From positions 1-21,219 of the forward strand of contig JAUVSA010000008.1 in assembly GCA_030597345.1 (NCBI GenBank): DNA of 21,219 nucleotides, written 5' to 3'. Both the position numbers and the translations under genes were made by a program. The notes beneath the pieces are model-generated. The model saw only the letters and a list, made by a program, of their open reading frames with translations, was not told where the DNA came from and made no database searches. Numbering within the stretch: the first letter of the stretch is position 1; each line of letters opens with the position of its first letter. This document shows, piece by piece, positions 1 to 7,901 of this stretch. Origin of the DNA: Bacillota bacterium (lineage in GTDB: Bacteria > Armatimonadota > Hebobacteria > Hebobacterales > Hebobacteraceae).

Positions 1-2
1 AA

Positions 3-833
3 GAGTACGGGCCGCCGCTCGTGGCTCTCCTCGCCATCGCCAGCATTTACGTCGGGGTCGTTATCATGCTGAGCATGAAGGAGGAAGTCACCTTCTTCTT
101 TCCTGGATCTCGGGAGGCGCAGAGCAGTGAGGAGACGGGCCCCCTGCTCCGCCCTAAACTTCTGGACACCAACGTCATCATCGACGGTCGTATCGCTGAT
201 GTCGCCCGCGCCGGCTTCGTCGATGGACCCATCTATGTGCCTGGCTTCGTGCTCGATGAGCTGCACTTGATCGCCGATTCCTCGGACACCCTCAGGCGAA
301 ACCGGGGCCGTCGGGGCCTGGACATCCTCAATCAGATGCAGGAACAACCGAGTCTCCAGATCCGCATCTACGACCAGTACACCAGGGCCGTCAAAGCGAT
401 CGAGTCGGTCGACGCAAAGCTCGTCCAACTGGCGAAGGACGTCGAAGGAGCGATCGTCACCAACGACTTCAACCTCAACAAAGTGGCGCAGCTTCAGGGC
501 GTGCCCGTGATGAACGTCAACGAACTGGCGAACGCCGTCAAGCCTGTCGTCCTGCCTGGCGAGGAGATGACGGTCACGATAGTCCGAGAGGGCAAGGAGC
601 CCGACCAGGGCGTCGCCTACCTGGATGACGGCACTATGGTGGTGGTGGAGCGCGGCAAGGATCAGATCGGAGCGACTATCCCCGTCGTCGTCACCAGTGT
701 GCTTCAGACAGTGGCGGGAAAGATGATCTTCGGTCACCCCGAGGGCGAGGCCCGCAGTTCCCAGGAGTACTCTGATAGGCGCAGCCGGTCTAGTAGCAGC
801 GGCGGGACGCGGAGAAAGACTTCGCAGTCCTGA
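3..833 (+). CDS. PIN-TRAM domain membrane protein, YacL-like (5' partial)
   Basis: The reading frame is open to the window edge, so the N-terminus is missing; the GTG at 21 is only an internal candidate. Visible parts in order, counted from that GTG: a transmembrane helix (about residues 2-18), a charged linker, a PIN-domain core starting at KLLDTNVIIDGR (first acidic residue D49) with a later TND acidic motif, and a TRAM-like beta-rich domain beginning near GEEMTVTIV. The tail is Ser/Arg-rich. Bacillus YacL has the same membrane-PIN-TRAM order and also sits just before ispD and ispF, so family and context agree. PIN domains are Mg-dependent ribonuclease folds and TRAM binds RNA, but the substrate of YacL-type proteins is not settled. 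The last 62 bases overlap the true start of ispDF. Confidence 0.85.
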   Translation, partial: EYGPPLVALLAIASIYVGVVIMLSMKEEVTFFFPGSREAQSSEETGPLLRPKLLDTNVIIDGRIADVARAGFVDGPIYVPGFVLDELHLIADSSDTLRRNRGRRGLDILNQMQEQPSLQIRIYDQYTRAVKAIESVDAKLVQLAKDVEGAIVTNDFNLNKVAQLQGVPVMNVNELANAVKPVVLPGEEMTVTIVREGKEPDQGVAYLDDGTMVVVERGKDQIGATIPVVVTSVLQTVAGKMIFGHPEGEARSSQEYSDRRSRSSSSGGTRRKTSQS

Positions 834-1989
834 AAACAAGGCGTTTGTGTCGCTCGCCGGACGCCCTCTCGCCAGCTACGCGCTGGCGGTGTTACGAGCT
901 TGTCCCGGAGTGGACGAGATCATCTTGATCGTCGCTCCCGAGGACGTCGACCGGGCGCGACATTCCCTATTGCGGCCGGGGGCACTGCAGAGCGAGCGAG
1001 TGGTGGCCGGGGGCGATACTCGCCAAGCCTCAGTCCGGGCCGGGCTGGCCGAGGTGAGCCCAGCCTGCGATCTTGTGCTTGTCCACGATGCTGCACGGCC
1101 TTTCCTCAAGCCCCGCCTTGTGCAGGACTGTCTCCATGCTGCCTCCGCCCACGGCGCTGCCGTAGCCGCCTTGCCGGCGACCGACACCGTGAAGGAAGCT
1201 ACCCCCGAGGGTGTGGTGAGGGCCACCCTCGATCGCTCCCGCCTGTGGCTCGTGCAGACCCCGCAGGCCTTCCGTCTCCCCCTCCTGGTTGAGGCCCACG
1301 AAGCTGCCCTGCGCGAGGGCCTCGGCGGAACGGACGATGCCTCCCTCGTGGAGCAGTTCGGGCACCCGGTGCACATCGTCCCGGGAGATCCCGACAACAT
1401 CAAGATCACGCGTCCAGAGGATGTGCGCAGGAGCGAACAGATCTTGTCGTGGGGCCGAGACAGCGTGAGTAGGGACACCGCAACCAGATCGGGTATAGGG
1501 TATGATGCACATACCTTCGCGGAGGACCGACCGCTGATCCTGGCCGGCGTGCGGCTACGCAGCCGCCGCGGCCTATTGGGGCATTCCGATGCCGATGTCG
1601 TCTGTCATGCAGTCTGCGACGCTCTGTTGGGTGCTATTGCGGCAGGCGATATCGGCCAGCACTTCCCTGACTCCGATCCCCAGTACGCCGGCATCAGCAG
1701 TCTCTCGCTCCTGACGCGAGTCGCCCATATCGTGCGAGAATCCGGCTGGGAAATCGGGAACGTGGATGCCATTATCATTGCCGAAGAGCCGCGCATGGCT
1801 CCCCACATCTCAGACATGCGTCGGGCGCTGGCGGAGGCGATGGCGACTCAGATCGAAAACGTCAACCTGAAGGCAAAGACCACGGAGGGCATGGGCTTCA
1901 CCGGCCGCAGCGAAGGAATCGCCAGCCATGCTGTCGCCGTGCTGCGGCAGACCCACTCCGTGCACAGCCAGGCAAACACTGAGGAGTAA
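772..1989 (+). CDS. ispDF: Bifunctional IspD-IspF (MEP cytidylyltransferase / MECDP synthase)
   Basis: Catalyses two steps of the non-mevalonate isoprenoid pathway: CTP-dependent cytidylylation of MEP (IspD) and cyclisation to MEcPP (IspF). The first canonical start, GTG at 847, would delete the nucleotide-binding loop. The same frame continues upstream and encodes VAAAGRGERL and NKAF, the IspD AAGxGxR signature and its following lysine. The frame is closed by a TGA at 724, with no ATG, GTG or TTG before 847. I therefore place the start at CTG 772, 4 bases after AGGAG (763-767); ATA at 775 is the alternative. In this numbering HDAARP lies at about 105-110, the IspF domain starts near GIGYDAHTF (metal ligands about D245, H247), and LLGHSDAD and GFTGRSEGIA follow. 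Total about 405 residues, normal for a fusion. Function is near certain; the exact start is not. Confidence 0.9.
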   Translation: MIGAAGLVAAAGRGERLRSPENKAFVSLAGRPLASYALAVLRACPGVDEIILIVAPEDVDRARHSLLRPGALQSERVVAGGDTRQASVRAGLAEVSPACDLVLVHDAARPFLKPRLVQDCLHAASAHGAAVAALPATDTVKEATPEGVVRATLDRSRLWLVQTPQAFRLPLLVEAHEAALREGLGGTDDASLVEQFGHPVHIVPGDPDNIKITRPEDVRRSEQILSWGRDSVSRDTATRSGIGYDAHTFAEDRPLILAGVRLRSRRGLLGHSDADVVCHAVCDALLGAIAAGDIGQHFPDSDPQYAGISSLSLLTRVAHIVRESGWEIGNVDAIIIAEEPRMAPHISDMRRALAEAMATQIENVNLKAKTTEGMGFTGRSEGIASHAVAVLRQTHSVHSQANTEE

Positions 1990-1990
1990 C

Positions 1991-2527
1991 ATGCAGATCA
2001 ACCTAACAGCCAAGGGAGTGGCCGTACCGCCCGGAATCAAGGAGGTCGCAAAACGCAAGCTGGCCAAGCTCGAGCGGCTCCTGCGACAGATCGACACCGT
2101 CGACATCACCTGCTCTCGGGAACGCCAGTGGCGCGTCGTCGAGATCGTCATCAAGGCCAACGGGATCTTGGTCCGAGGAGAGGACCGGGCCATCGACATC
2201 CGCTCTGCCATCGACAGCTTGGTAGACAAGCTGGAACGCCGCATCAAGAAGTCTCGGAGCAAGCAGCTGGATCGCTATCGGGATCATCCCGACACTCGGG
2301 ATGCGTGGGAGGCGCCCCTCGAGCAGGACGGCGGGTCCGCCCTGGATCCAACGCTGGTCCGTAGCAAGCGCTTCCCAATCAAGCCAATGAGTGCGGAAGA
2401 GGCCGCCGCCCAGATGGATCTCCTGGGACACGACTTCTTCGTCTTCGTAAACGCTGAAACGGAACAGGTCAATGTGCTCTACCGGCGAAAGGATGGTAAC
2501 TACGGCCTGATTGAGCCGGAGTTCTAG
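1991..2527 (+). CDS. hpf: Ribosome hibernation promoting factor, long form
   Basis: 178 residues from an ATG one base after the ispDF stop. GAGGAG (1981-1986) is a good ribosome binding site and overlaps the end of ispDF, so the two are probably co-translated. The N-terminal domain (about 1-105) matches the HPF/YfiA fold, starting MQINLTAKGVAVPPGIKEV and carrying the basic stretch KLERRIKKSRSK. The C-terminal domain (about 125-178) contains KPMSAEEAAAQMDLLGHDFFVF and ends NVLYRRKDGNYGLIEPEF, typical of long HPF. That domain dimerises and drives 100S ribosome formation in stationary phase in most bacteria outside the gammaproteobacteria. The longer open frame beginning at 1928 is ignored because it lies inside ispDF. 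Confidence 0.93.
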   Translation: MQINLTAKGVAVPPGIKEVAKRKLAKLERLLRQIDTVDITCSRERQWRVVEIVIKANGILVRGEDRAIDIRSAIDSLVDKLERRIKKSRSKQLDRYRDHPDTRDAWEAPLEQDGGSALDPTLVRSKRFPIKPMSAEEAAAQMDLLGHDFFVFVNAETEQVNVLYRRKDGNYGLIEPEF

Positions 2528-2554
2528 CAGCGTCAGTCTCAGCGAGCTACCTGC

Positions 2555-2893
2555 GTGTTGACCATCGCCGAATTCCGCGAACTCGTCCGCGCCGAGCTCG
2601 GCCCGCACCTGGCGCGGGCCACTCCGGCGAGCGCCCGCGAATTCCTCGACAAGCTCCAGCTTCGCATGCACGAGGAGTCCGGCGAAGGTTCGCCCTACAC
2701 ACTCGATGGCGACGAGGGTCCCCTGAGCTACGAAGAGATCGTGATCCAGTTCTTCTCCCGCGTGCTGGACTATCGGCCGGAGCAGGCTTTCATCATGCTC
2801 TGGCTCCTCGCCTTCGAGCAGCACTTCGGCATCTTGGAGGAGGACTACTCGCGCCGGTCGCTCTCGCTGTTCGGCGACGGCGAGCCCACGTAG
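2555..2893 (+). CDS. Hypothetical small acidic protein (112 aa)
   Basis: Start is GTG 2555 (TTG 2558 is equally possible); no strong ribosome binding site precedes it. The product has no signal peptide and no membrane helix. It is rich in Glu and Asp, with a hydrophobic, probably helical stretch PEQAFIMLWLLAFEQHFGIL near residues 75-95. I do not recognise the family. The gene lies 27 bases after hpf in the same orientation, the frame is free of stops, and codon use resembles its neighbours (GC-rich third positions), so it is probably a real gene read with hpf. No function can be assigned. Confidence 0.7.
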   Translation: MLTIAEFRELVRAELGPHLARATPASAREFLDKLQLRMHEESGEGSPYTLDGDEGPLSYEEIVIQFFSRVLDYRPEQAFIMLWLLAFEQHFGILEEDYSRRSLSLFGDGEPT

Positions 2894-3129
2894 TTCGCCA
2901 CTGCCCCATGTCTCGCGGCCACCTAGTCTCGCGGCCACCTGCGTTCGCGGTCGGCCCCGCCTGTCTTCCGGCAGGACGATCCCCCCGAGAGGCAGAAGAC
3001 GCGAACTCGGAAATGCCCGCTCGACGGCCAGTGCCTTGCTCTCAGGACACGTCCGCGCGTTCACCTCGTGCGCGCCCGGTCCCGACTCCTCCACATGTCG
3101 CGGGGTGGCTGTCTCGCGCGGTTCGGCCA
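2894..3129 (+). other. Intergenic region before queA with a 14-base direct repeat
   Basis: 236 bases without a convincing gene. TCTCGCGGCCACCT occurs at 2911-2924 and again at 2927-2940, two bases apart. The queA frame is open through this stretch back to 2908, but the translation is Pro/Arg-rich and unlike QueA, so I read it as non-coding. No clear -35/-10 pair or rho-independent terminator was found. Confidence 0.45.
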
Positions 3130-4188
3130 ATGAACATCGCTGATTTCGATTACCATCTTCCGGCGGAGCTGATCGCCCAGCGACCGGCGCGGCCTCGGGA
3201 CACCTCCCAGCTGCTGGTGCTGCATCGCGGCAGCGGGCAAATCGAGCACCGCAGATTCGGTGACCTCCTGAGCTATCTCGAACCTGAAGACGTCGTTGTC
3301 CTGAACGATACCCGGGTTATCAGCGCGCGGCTGCGGGGCCGCCGCCATCCCGGCGGCGGCAGAGCCGAGGTGTTGCCCCTATCAGAGCTTGAAGAAGGCG
3401 TGTGGGAGGCTCTGGTCACCCCCGGCCGCCGCATCCAGCCGGGGAGGCAGCTCGTATTCGGGGACGGTGAGCTGCGGGCCGAGATTGTGGGACGCGCTGC
3501 GGGCGGCGCCAGGTTCATTCGCTTCTTCTCTGGCGGCGGAGCTTCCGCTGTCGGCGGAGCTTCCGCCACCGCCGACGTCTCAGCTCTTCTCGCCCGCCTG
3601 GGCGAGCTCCCGCTCCCGCCCTACATCCACACCACTCTCGCCAACGAGAGCGACTACCAGACAGTCTACGCCTCTGCTCCGGGGGCCAGCGCCGCGCCCA
3701 CCGCAGGCCTCCACTTCACTCGGGAGATGCTCGATGCGGTCCGCGCTCGCGTGCATGGGGTGACCGCCGTCACCCTCCACGTTGGCGTCGGGACCTTCCG
3801 CCCAGTCCGCACAGAGAACGTCGAAGACCACGAAATGCACTCCGAACGCTACCTCATCCCGCAGTCCACTGCCGCCCTCGTCACCAGCGCACTCGAGGAG
3901 GGCCGACGCATCCTAGCCATTGGCACCAGCACTGCGCGTGCGCTCGAGGCCGCCGCGACGGAGGGGAAGATCCGCGCCGGCTCCGGCGAGACCAGCCTCT
4001 TCATACGGCCGGGGTACCAGTTCCAGACGGTGCGCGCTCTGCTGACCAACTTCCACCTGCCTCGCTCTACCCTCCTTCTCTTGGTCTGCGCCTTTGCAGG
4101 CCGCACTCGCATACTGCGCGCCTATGGCGAGGCCATGCAGCTCGAATACCGCTTTCTCAGCTTCGGCGATGCCATGCTGATCCTCTGA
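3130..4188 (+). CDS. queA: tRNA S-adenosylmethionine ribosyltransferase-isomerase QueA
   Basis: QueA transfers and isomerises the ribosyl group of SAM onto preQ1-modified tRNA, giving epoxyqueuosine in the queuosine pathway. The ATG at 3130 gives 352 residues and the expected N-terminus (IADFDYHLPAELIAQRPA). Family motifs are intact: VVLNDTRVI, GELPLPPYI, AAPTAGLHFT, LHVGVGTFRPV, the DHEMHSE stretch, IGTSTARALE and the C-terminal TNFHLPRSTLLLLV. An in-frame extension to 2908 is rejected because its sequence does not resemble the family. Between the beta-rich domain and GELPLPPYI there is a Gly/Ala/Ser insertion built from an imperfect 18-base tandem duplication (3535-3570). No other queuosine gene is in the window. 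Identification is secure. Confidence 0.95.
   Translation: MNIADFDYHLPAELIAQRPARPRDTSQLLVLHRGSGQIEHRRFGDLLSYLEPEDVVVLNDTRVISARLRGRRHPGGGRAEVLPLSELEEGVWEALVTPGRRIQPGRQLVFGDGELRAEIVGRAAGGARFIRFFSGGGASAVGGASATADVSALLARLGELPLPPYIHTTLANESDYQTVYASAPGASAAPTAGLHFTREMLDAVRARVHGVTAVTLHVGVGTFRPVRTENVEDHEMHSERYLIPQSTAALVTSALEEGRRILAIGTSTARALEAAATEGKIRAGSGETSLFIRPGYQFQTVRALLTNFHLPRSTLLLLVCAFAGRTRILRAYGEAMQLEYRFLSFGDAMLIL
3535..3570 (+). repeat. 18-base tandem duplication inside queA
   Basis: Two adjacent units, 3535-3552 and 3553-3570, share GGCGGAGCTTCCGC and differ at three of the last four bases. They encode GGASAV then GGASAT, an in-frame low-complexity loop in QueA. Confidence 0.8.
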
Positions 4189-4198
4189 GGGAACTACC

Positions 4199-4936
4199 GT
4201 GCGACCATCTGAACTGGCGAAGATGTTCGATCTCGAGGACACCTACTGGTGGTTCGTCGCGAGGAGGGAGCTCGTGCGAGACTTGCTCGCGCGCCGCCGT
4301 CCGTCCGGCCGAAGTCTGCGTCTCCTCGATGTGGGCTGTGGGACCGGTGCCACGCTCAAGGCCCTCGATCACCTTGGGGTGGCCGTGGGAATGGATCGAT
4401 CGCCCCAGGCCCTGCGATACTGTGCAGTCCGCGGCCTGCGTCGCCTCTTGCGGGCCAGCGCGGAAGCCCTCCCCGTGGCCACCGAGTCCGTGGATGTCGT
4501 TCTCGCGCTCGACCTGCTCGAGCATCTCCCCGATGACGCCGCCGCTGTCCGCGAGTTTGCCCGCGTATTGCGACCGGGCGGCCTGCTGCTCGTGACGGTG
4601 CCGGCGTGCCCCCAACTGTGGAGCGAGCACGACAGAGCGCTCGATCACCTTCGGCGCTACCGCGCTTCCCGCCTGCGCCGTATTCTGCTCGACGCAGGCC
4701 TCCGCGTCGAGAAACTCTCTCCGGTGATCGCCGCTCTCCTTCTCCCCATCGCCGGCCTTCGGTTGATTCAGCGGATCCTCCCCCGAAGAAGCGGCCGACC
4801 TCAGACGGCCTTCATTGTCCCGCCCGGGCCCGTCAATTCGCTTCTCGTTGCGCTCCTCCGCCTGGAGCGCCGGTGGCTCTCCCGCTTCAACCTGCCGGTT
4901 GGCGTTTCCCTCGTAGCCGTCGCCTGCAAGCGCTGA
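4199..4936 (+). CDS. Class I SAM-dependent methyltransferase
   Basis: 245 residues from GTG 4199, with GAGGG (4187-4191) overlapping the queA stop and a spacing of 7 bases. SAM-binding motif I is LLDVGCGTG (about 42-50), an acidic residue follows at D66 (VGMDRS), and later motifs are ALDLLEHLPDD and VLRPGGLLLVTVPA. This is the Methyltransf_11/ubiE-like fold. The N-terminal TYWWFVARRELV resembles a WWF-type leader seen in methyltransferases of glycan and lipid clusters; that link is from memory and not tested. The C-terminal part holds hydrophobic stretches that may bind membrane. The substrate cannot be named. Probably read with queA. Confidence 0.85.
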   Translation: MRPSELAKMFDLEDTYWWFVARRELVRDLLARRRPSGRSLRLLDVGCGTGATLKALDHLGVAVGMDRSPQALRYCAVRGLRRLLRASAEALPVATESVDVVLALDLLEHLPDDAAAVREFARVLRPGGLLLVTVPACPQLWSEHDRALDHLRRYRASRLRRILLDAGLRVEKLSPVIAALLLPIAGLRLIQRILPRRSGRPQTAFIVPPGPVNSLLVALLRLERRWLSRFNLPVGVSLVAVACKR

Positions 4937-5026
4937 GCCGGATTGTGCCGCGCAGGTCTTTCACTCTTGCCCCCGTCGATCCTCCCGCTGCGGGACACAG
5001 CTCGTCGGTAGTTCCCACCTCCGCAG

Positions 5027-5055
5027 TTGCCCCGGCCGGAGTGCGGTGCTATAAT
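5027..5055 (+). promoter_or_regulatory. Sigma70-type promoter for the 5075-10239 gene run
   Basis: A perfect TATAAT at 5050-5055 lies 17 bases after TTGCCC at 5027-5032 (4 of 6 matches to TTGACA). Transcription would start near 5062, leaving a short leader before ATG 5075. This fits the break after the methyltransferase gene and is one of the two clearest promoters in the window. Confidence 0.75.
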
Positions 5056-5074
5056 CGAATGTGAACGGTCCGCC

Positions 5075-5362
5075 ATGAGCGTTGAAATCCGCATTATTGG
5101 CAAAGGATGTTTCTTCTGCAAACAACTCCGCAAGATCGTGGACGGTCTTGTTGCGGAGATGAATCTGCCTGACGCGAAGGTCGAGCAGATAGACGAAATG
5201 GCTGCACTGCTGGACTTCGGCGTCGTCAACCCGCCGGCCCTGGTGGTCAACGGCAAGCTGAAGATGATGGGCCGCGTGCTCGTCCGCCGCCGGGTTCGTC
5301 AGGCTATCGAAGAAGAGCTAGCTTCCGCGACAGATGCCGCGAGTCCCGATCGCGGGGGCTGA
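5075..5362 (+). CDS. Small redox-active disulfide (thioredoxin-like) protein
   Basis: 95 residues from ATG 5075, close behind the predicted transcription start. The N-terminus VEIRIIGKGCFFCKQL carries a CxxC redox pair (C12, C15) directly after the first beta strand. GVVNPPALVVNGKLKMMGRV supplies the cis-proline and the turn typical of the thioredoxin_3 family (small redox-active disulfide protein 2, TIGR00412-like). Such proteins are glutaredoxin-sized thiol-disulfide exchangers; partners are usually unknown. It is 11 bases from the response regulator gene, so a redox input to that two-component system is possible but is inference only. Confidence 0.85.
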   Translation: MSVEIRIIGKGCFFCKQLRKIVDGLVAEMNLPDAKVEQIDEMAALLDFGVVNPPALVVNGKLKMMGRVLVRRRVRQAIEEELASATDAASPDRGG

Positions 5363-5373
5363 GGGTCCATTCC

Positions 5374-6129
5374 ATGACCGCAGATGCTAACCGTTCCGGA
5401 GGACAGGGCCGCAAGGTCTTGGTCGTAGACGACGAAGACTCCGTCCGGGAGTTGATTGAGCTCTACTTGGCCAAGGAGGGCTTCACGGTCATCCACGCCA
5501 GGGACGGCAGGGAAGCCCTTCGTCTTAACGGTGAACACCACCCTGACCTCGTTATCCTGGACCTCATGCTTCCCGGCCTCGACGGATGGGAGGTGTGCCG
5601 CCAGATCCGCGTCAACTCTCGGGTGCCCATCATCATGCTGACTGCACGCACCGAGGAAATCGATCGTATCGTGGGCCTCGAGCTCGGCGCGGACGACTAT
5701 GTCGTCAAGCCCTTCAGCCCGCGGGAGCTGGTAGCGCGCGTCAAGGCGGTGCTCCGCCGGGGCGCCTCCGCCGGAGAAGAGGCCGAGACTCTGGTCTTCC
5801 TCGGTCTGCGCATTGACCGGGTACAGCATCGCGTGGAAGTAGACGGGGAAGAGGTCCACCTCACGCCCACCGAATTCCGACTTCTCTGGTGCCTGGCGAA
5901 CAGACCGAGTCGCGTCTTCACTCGCGCCGAGCTGCTCGACCGCATATGGGGCTACGACTCAGAATCTGACGCGCGCACGGTGGATGTCCACATCAAGCGC
6001 CTCCGTCAGAAGACTCGCGCTTCAGAATCCCGCTCCTTCGCCATCACTACCGTGTGGGGCCTTGGCTACAAGTTCGAGACTCGTCCGGCCTCCGATTCGG
6101 GGCCATCCAAACCTGACGACGGTCGCTGA
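5374..6129 (+). CDS. OmpR/PhoB-family response regulator
   Basis: 251 residues from ATG 5374. The receiver domain (about 14-130) has the acidic pair D20/E21 (VVDDED), phospho-acceptor D63 in VILDLMLPGLDG, switch residue T90 and the conserved lysine K112 in VKPFSP. The C-terminal winged helix (about 145-240) shows HLTPTEFRLLW, SRVFTRAELLDRIWGY and RTVDVHIKRLRQK, the DNA-binding signature of the OmpR class. It is followed after 5 bases by a histidine kinase gene, its presumed partner. The pair resembles PhoP-PhoR in architecture, but no phosphate-transport gene is in the window, so I give no gene symbol. Confidence 0.93.
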   Translation: MTADANRSGGQGRKVLVVDDEDSVRELIELYLAKEGFTVIHARDGREALRLNGEHHPDLVILDLMLPGLDGWEVCRQIRVNSRVPIIMLTARTEEIDRIVGLELGADDYVVKPFSPRELVARVKAVLRRGASAGEEAETLVFLGLRIDRVQHRVEVDGEEVHLTPTEFRLLWCLANRPSRVFTRAELLDRIWGYDSESDARTVDVHIKRLRQKTRASESRSFAITTVWGLGYKFETRPASDSGPSKPDDGR

Positions 6130-6134
6130 GTTAC

Positions 6135-7901
6135 ATGCGTAGCTTATTCTGGAAGGTCTTCCTCGCCAACCTTCTCACCTTACTCGTCGCACTCGGGACG
6201 GTCAGCGTCCTCCTTACCGCGACCTACCGCAATCTCTACTACAAGCGCGCACTCCAGCATTTGCTTGCCGTGGCCACAGACATGGCGCGCCAGCTCGAGC
6301 CCATCCTGTCCGATCCCGCCCGGAGACAAGAGCTCGAAACCGTCCGCGTTGCCATGGAGAGAAGCAGCCGCACGCAAATATGCATCCTCCGACACGGCGG
6401 CGCTGAGAGCGAGGTGTTTGGCAAAGGACCGCTCGGCGAGCACGCGGACACGCCAGGGCCGGGCGCCGATCAAGCGCAGGCCGGGGAAACAGTGGTTCTC
6501 TCACCCAGCGTCGCTCTTTGCGGAGAGCACATGCTCCTTGCTCACGTGCCCTTCGCTGACCGCCGAGGTTCCCCCTGGTCACTCTATGTGCGCGCCGGCA
6601 TGGCCGGTGTTGTGGACGAGACCGTCTGGCAGTTGCGGCGGCTCCTGTTGCTGGCCGTGATTGTAGCCATCGCGGTATCGCTCCTGGTGGCGCTCGGCCT
6701 TTCGAGGCGCATCACCGGCCCCCTCCGACGCATGCGCCGGCTAGCCACTACCATGGCCGCCGGCGACTTCAGCCAGCGGCTCGGCCTCAGGGAGAAAGAC
6801 GAGATCGGCGACCTCGCCCAATCCTTCGACTCCCTCGCCGACAGCCTCCAGAGGAGTCTGAGCGACCTCGGTCAGGAGCAGGCGCGGCTCCGCGGCATCC
6901 TGGCCTCCGTCGCGGAAGGTATCATCGCAGTTGACGCCGAGCGGCGCGTCACCCTGCTGAATCCACAGGCCGCAGCTCTGCTCGACCTCGACCAGGCGAG
7001 CACCGTCGGAGCACGCATTGGCGACCTCTCGCTGCCTCAGGACGTCAGCCGCCAGTTTTTGGAATGTCTCGGTACCAATCAGCTTTGCTCCGTCGAGTTC
7101 GACCTCTCTCACCCCAAGCGTCACTTGGTCATTCGAGTGGCCCCCGTTCGGGCCGCAGAGGGCGAGCCCTGGGGCGCGGTGGCAGTCGTGCGCGACGTGA
7201 CCGCCGCACATCGTTTCGAGGACATGCGGCGCCAGTTCATCAGCGACGCCTCCCATGAGATCAGGACACCCCTCACCTCCATCGGCGGCTTCGCCGCCGC
7301 CATCGCCGATGGCACTGCCGCCACCGACGACCAGCGCACCCGCGGCGCCTCCCTCATCGTGCGAGAGGTGGAGCGACTGAATCGGCTCGTTGAGGATCTG
7401 CTGGATCTGTCCCGCATCGAGTCGGGCGCGGTTAGGCTCGAGCTCGAGGACGTGGACCTCGCTGAACTCAGTCGCGCTGCTGTGGAGGCCTTCCAATCTC
7501 AGGCCCGTGAGAAGGGGATTCGGGTGGAACTCGATTTGCCTGTCGACCTCCCTACTGTTCGTGCCGACCCCGATCGAGTCTACCAAGTGCTCGTCAATCT
7601 CGTCTCCAATGCCCTCCGCTTCAACCGCCCCGACGGCGAGATCGCGATCGCCGCCCGTCCGACCGAAGGCCACGTGCGCGTCGAGGTCCGCGATACCGGC
7701 CCCGGCATTCCTGCTGACCAGCTTCCCTACATCTGGGAGCGATTCCATCGCGCCGATTCATCCCGGGCCCGGCAAGAAGGTGGCACCGGCCTCGGGCTGG
7801 CGATTGTTAGTTCCATCATTGAGGCCCATGGAGGCAGTGTCTCTGCCGAGAGCGAACTTGGAAGAGGATCAACCTTCAGCTTCACGCTGCCGATCACATG
7901 A
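6135..7901 (+). CDS. Sensor histidine kinase with HAMP and PAS domains
   Basis: 588 residues. Order: membrane helix (about 7-28), extracytoplasmic sensor region (about 30-165), second membrane helix (about 168-189), HAMP (about 190-242, with ITGPLRRMRR), PAS (about 252-350, with ASVAEGIIAVDAERRVTLLNPQAA), HisKA with phospho-acceptor H374 in DASHEIRTPLTS, then the ATPase domain with N492 (N box), DTGPGIP (520-526) and GGTGLGLAI (549-557). All catalytic motifs are intact. This is the PhoR/WalK-type layout, and the kinase should phosphorylate the regulator encoded just upstream. The gene ends in an ATGA overlap with alr. The signal sensed cannot be read from the sequence; the loop has no recognised domain. 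Confidence 0.93.
   Translation: MRSLFWKVFLANLLTLLVALGTVSVLLTATYRNLYYKRALQHLLAVATDMARQLEPILSDPARRQELETVRVAMERSSRTQICILRHGGAESEVFGKGPLGEHADTPGPGADQAQAGETVVLSPSVALCGEHMLLAHVPFADRRGSPWSLYVRAGMAGVVDETVWQLRRLLLLAVIVAIAVSLLVALGLSRRITGPLRRMRRLATTMAAGDFSQRLGLREKDEIGDLAQSFDSLADSLQRSLSDLGQEQARLRGILASVAEGIIAVDAERRVTLLNPQAAALLDLDQASTVGARIGDLSLPQDVSRQFLECLGTNQLCSVEFDLSHPKRHLVIRVAPVRAAEGEPWGAVAVVRDVTAAHRFEDMRRQFISDASHEIRTPLTSIGGFAAAIADGTAATDDQRTRGASLIVREVERLNRLVEDLLDLSRIESGAVRLELEDVDLAELSRAAVEAFQSQAREKGIRVELDLPVDLPTVRADPDRVYQVLVNLVSNALRFNRPDGEIAIAARPTEGHVRVEVRDTGPGIPADQLPYIWERFHRADSSRARQEGGTGLGLAIVSSIIEAHGGSVSAESELGRGSTFSFTLPIT

Noticed and set aside
2908..3129. N-terminal extension of QueA from ATG 2908
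   Set aside because: The translated extension is Arg/Pro-rich and unlike any QueA; ATG 3130 gives the standard N-terminus.
6741..7748. Long minus-strand open frame opposite the histidine kinase
   Set aside because: It is the mirror of a high-GC coding frame; the + strand carries all kinase motifs and the minus product resembles nothing.
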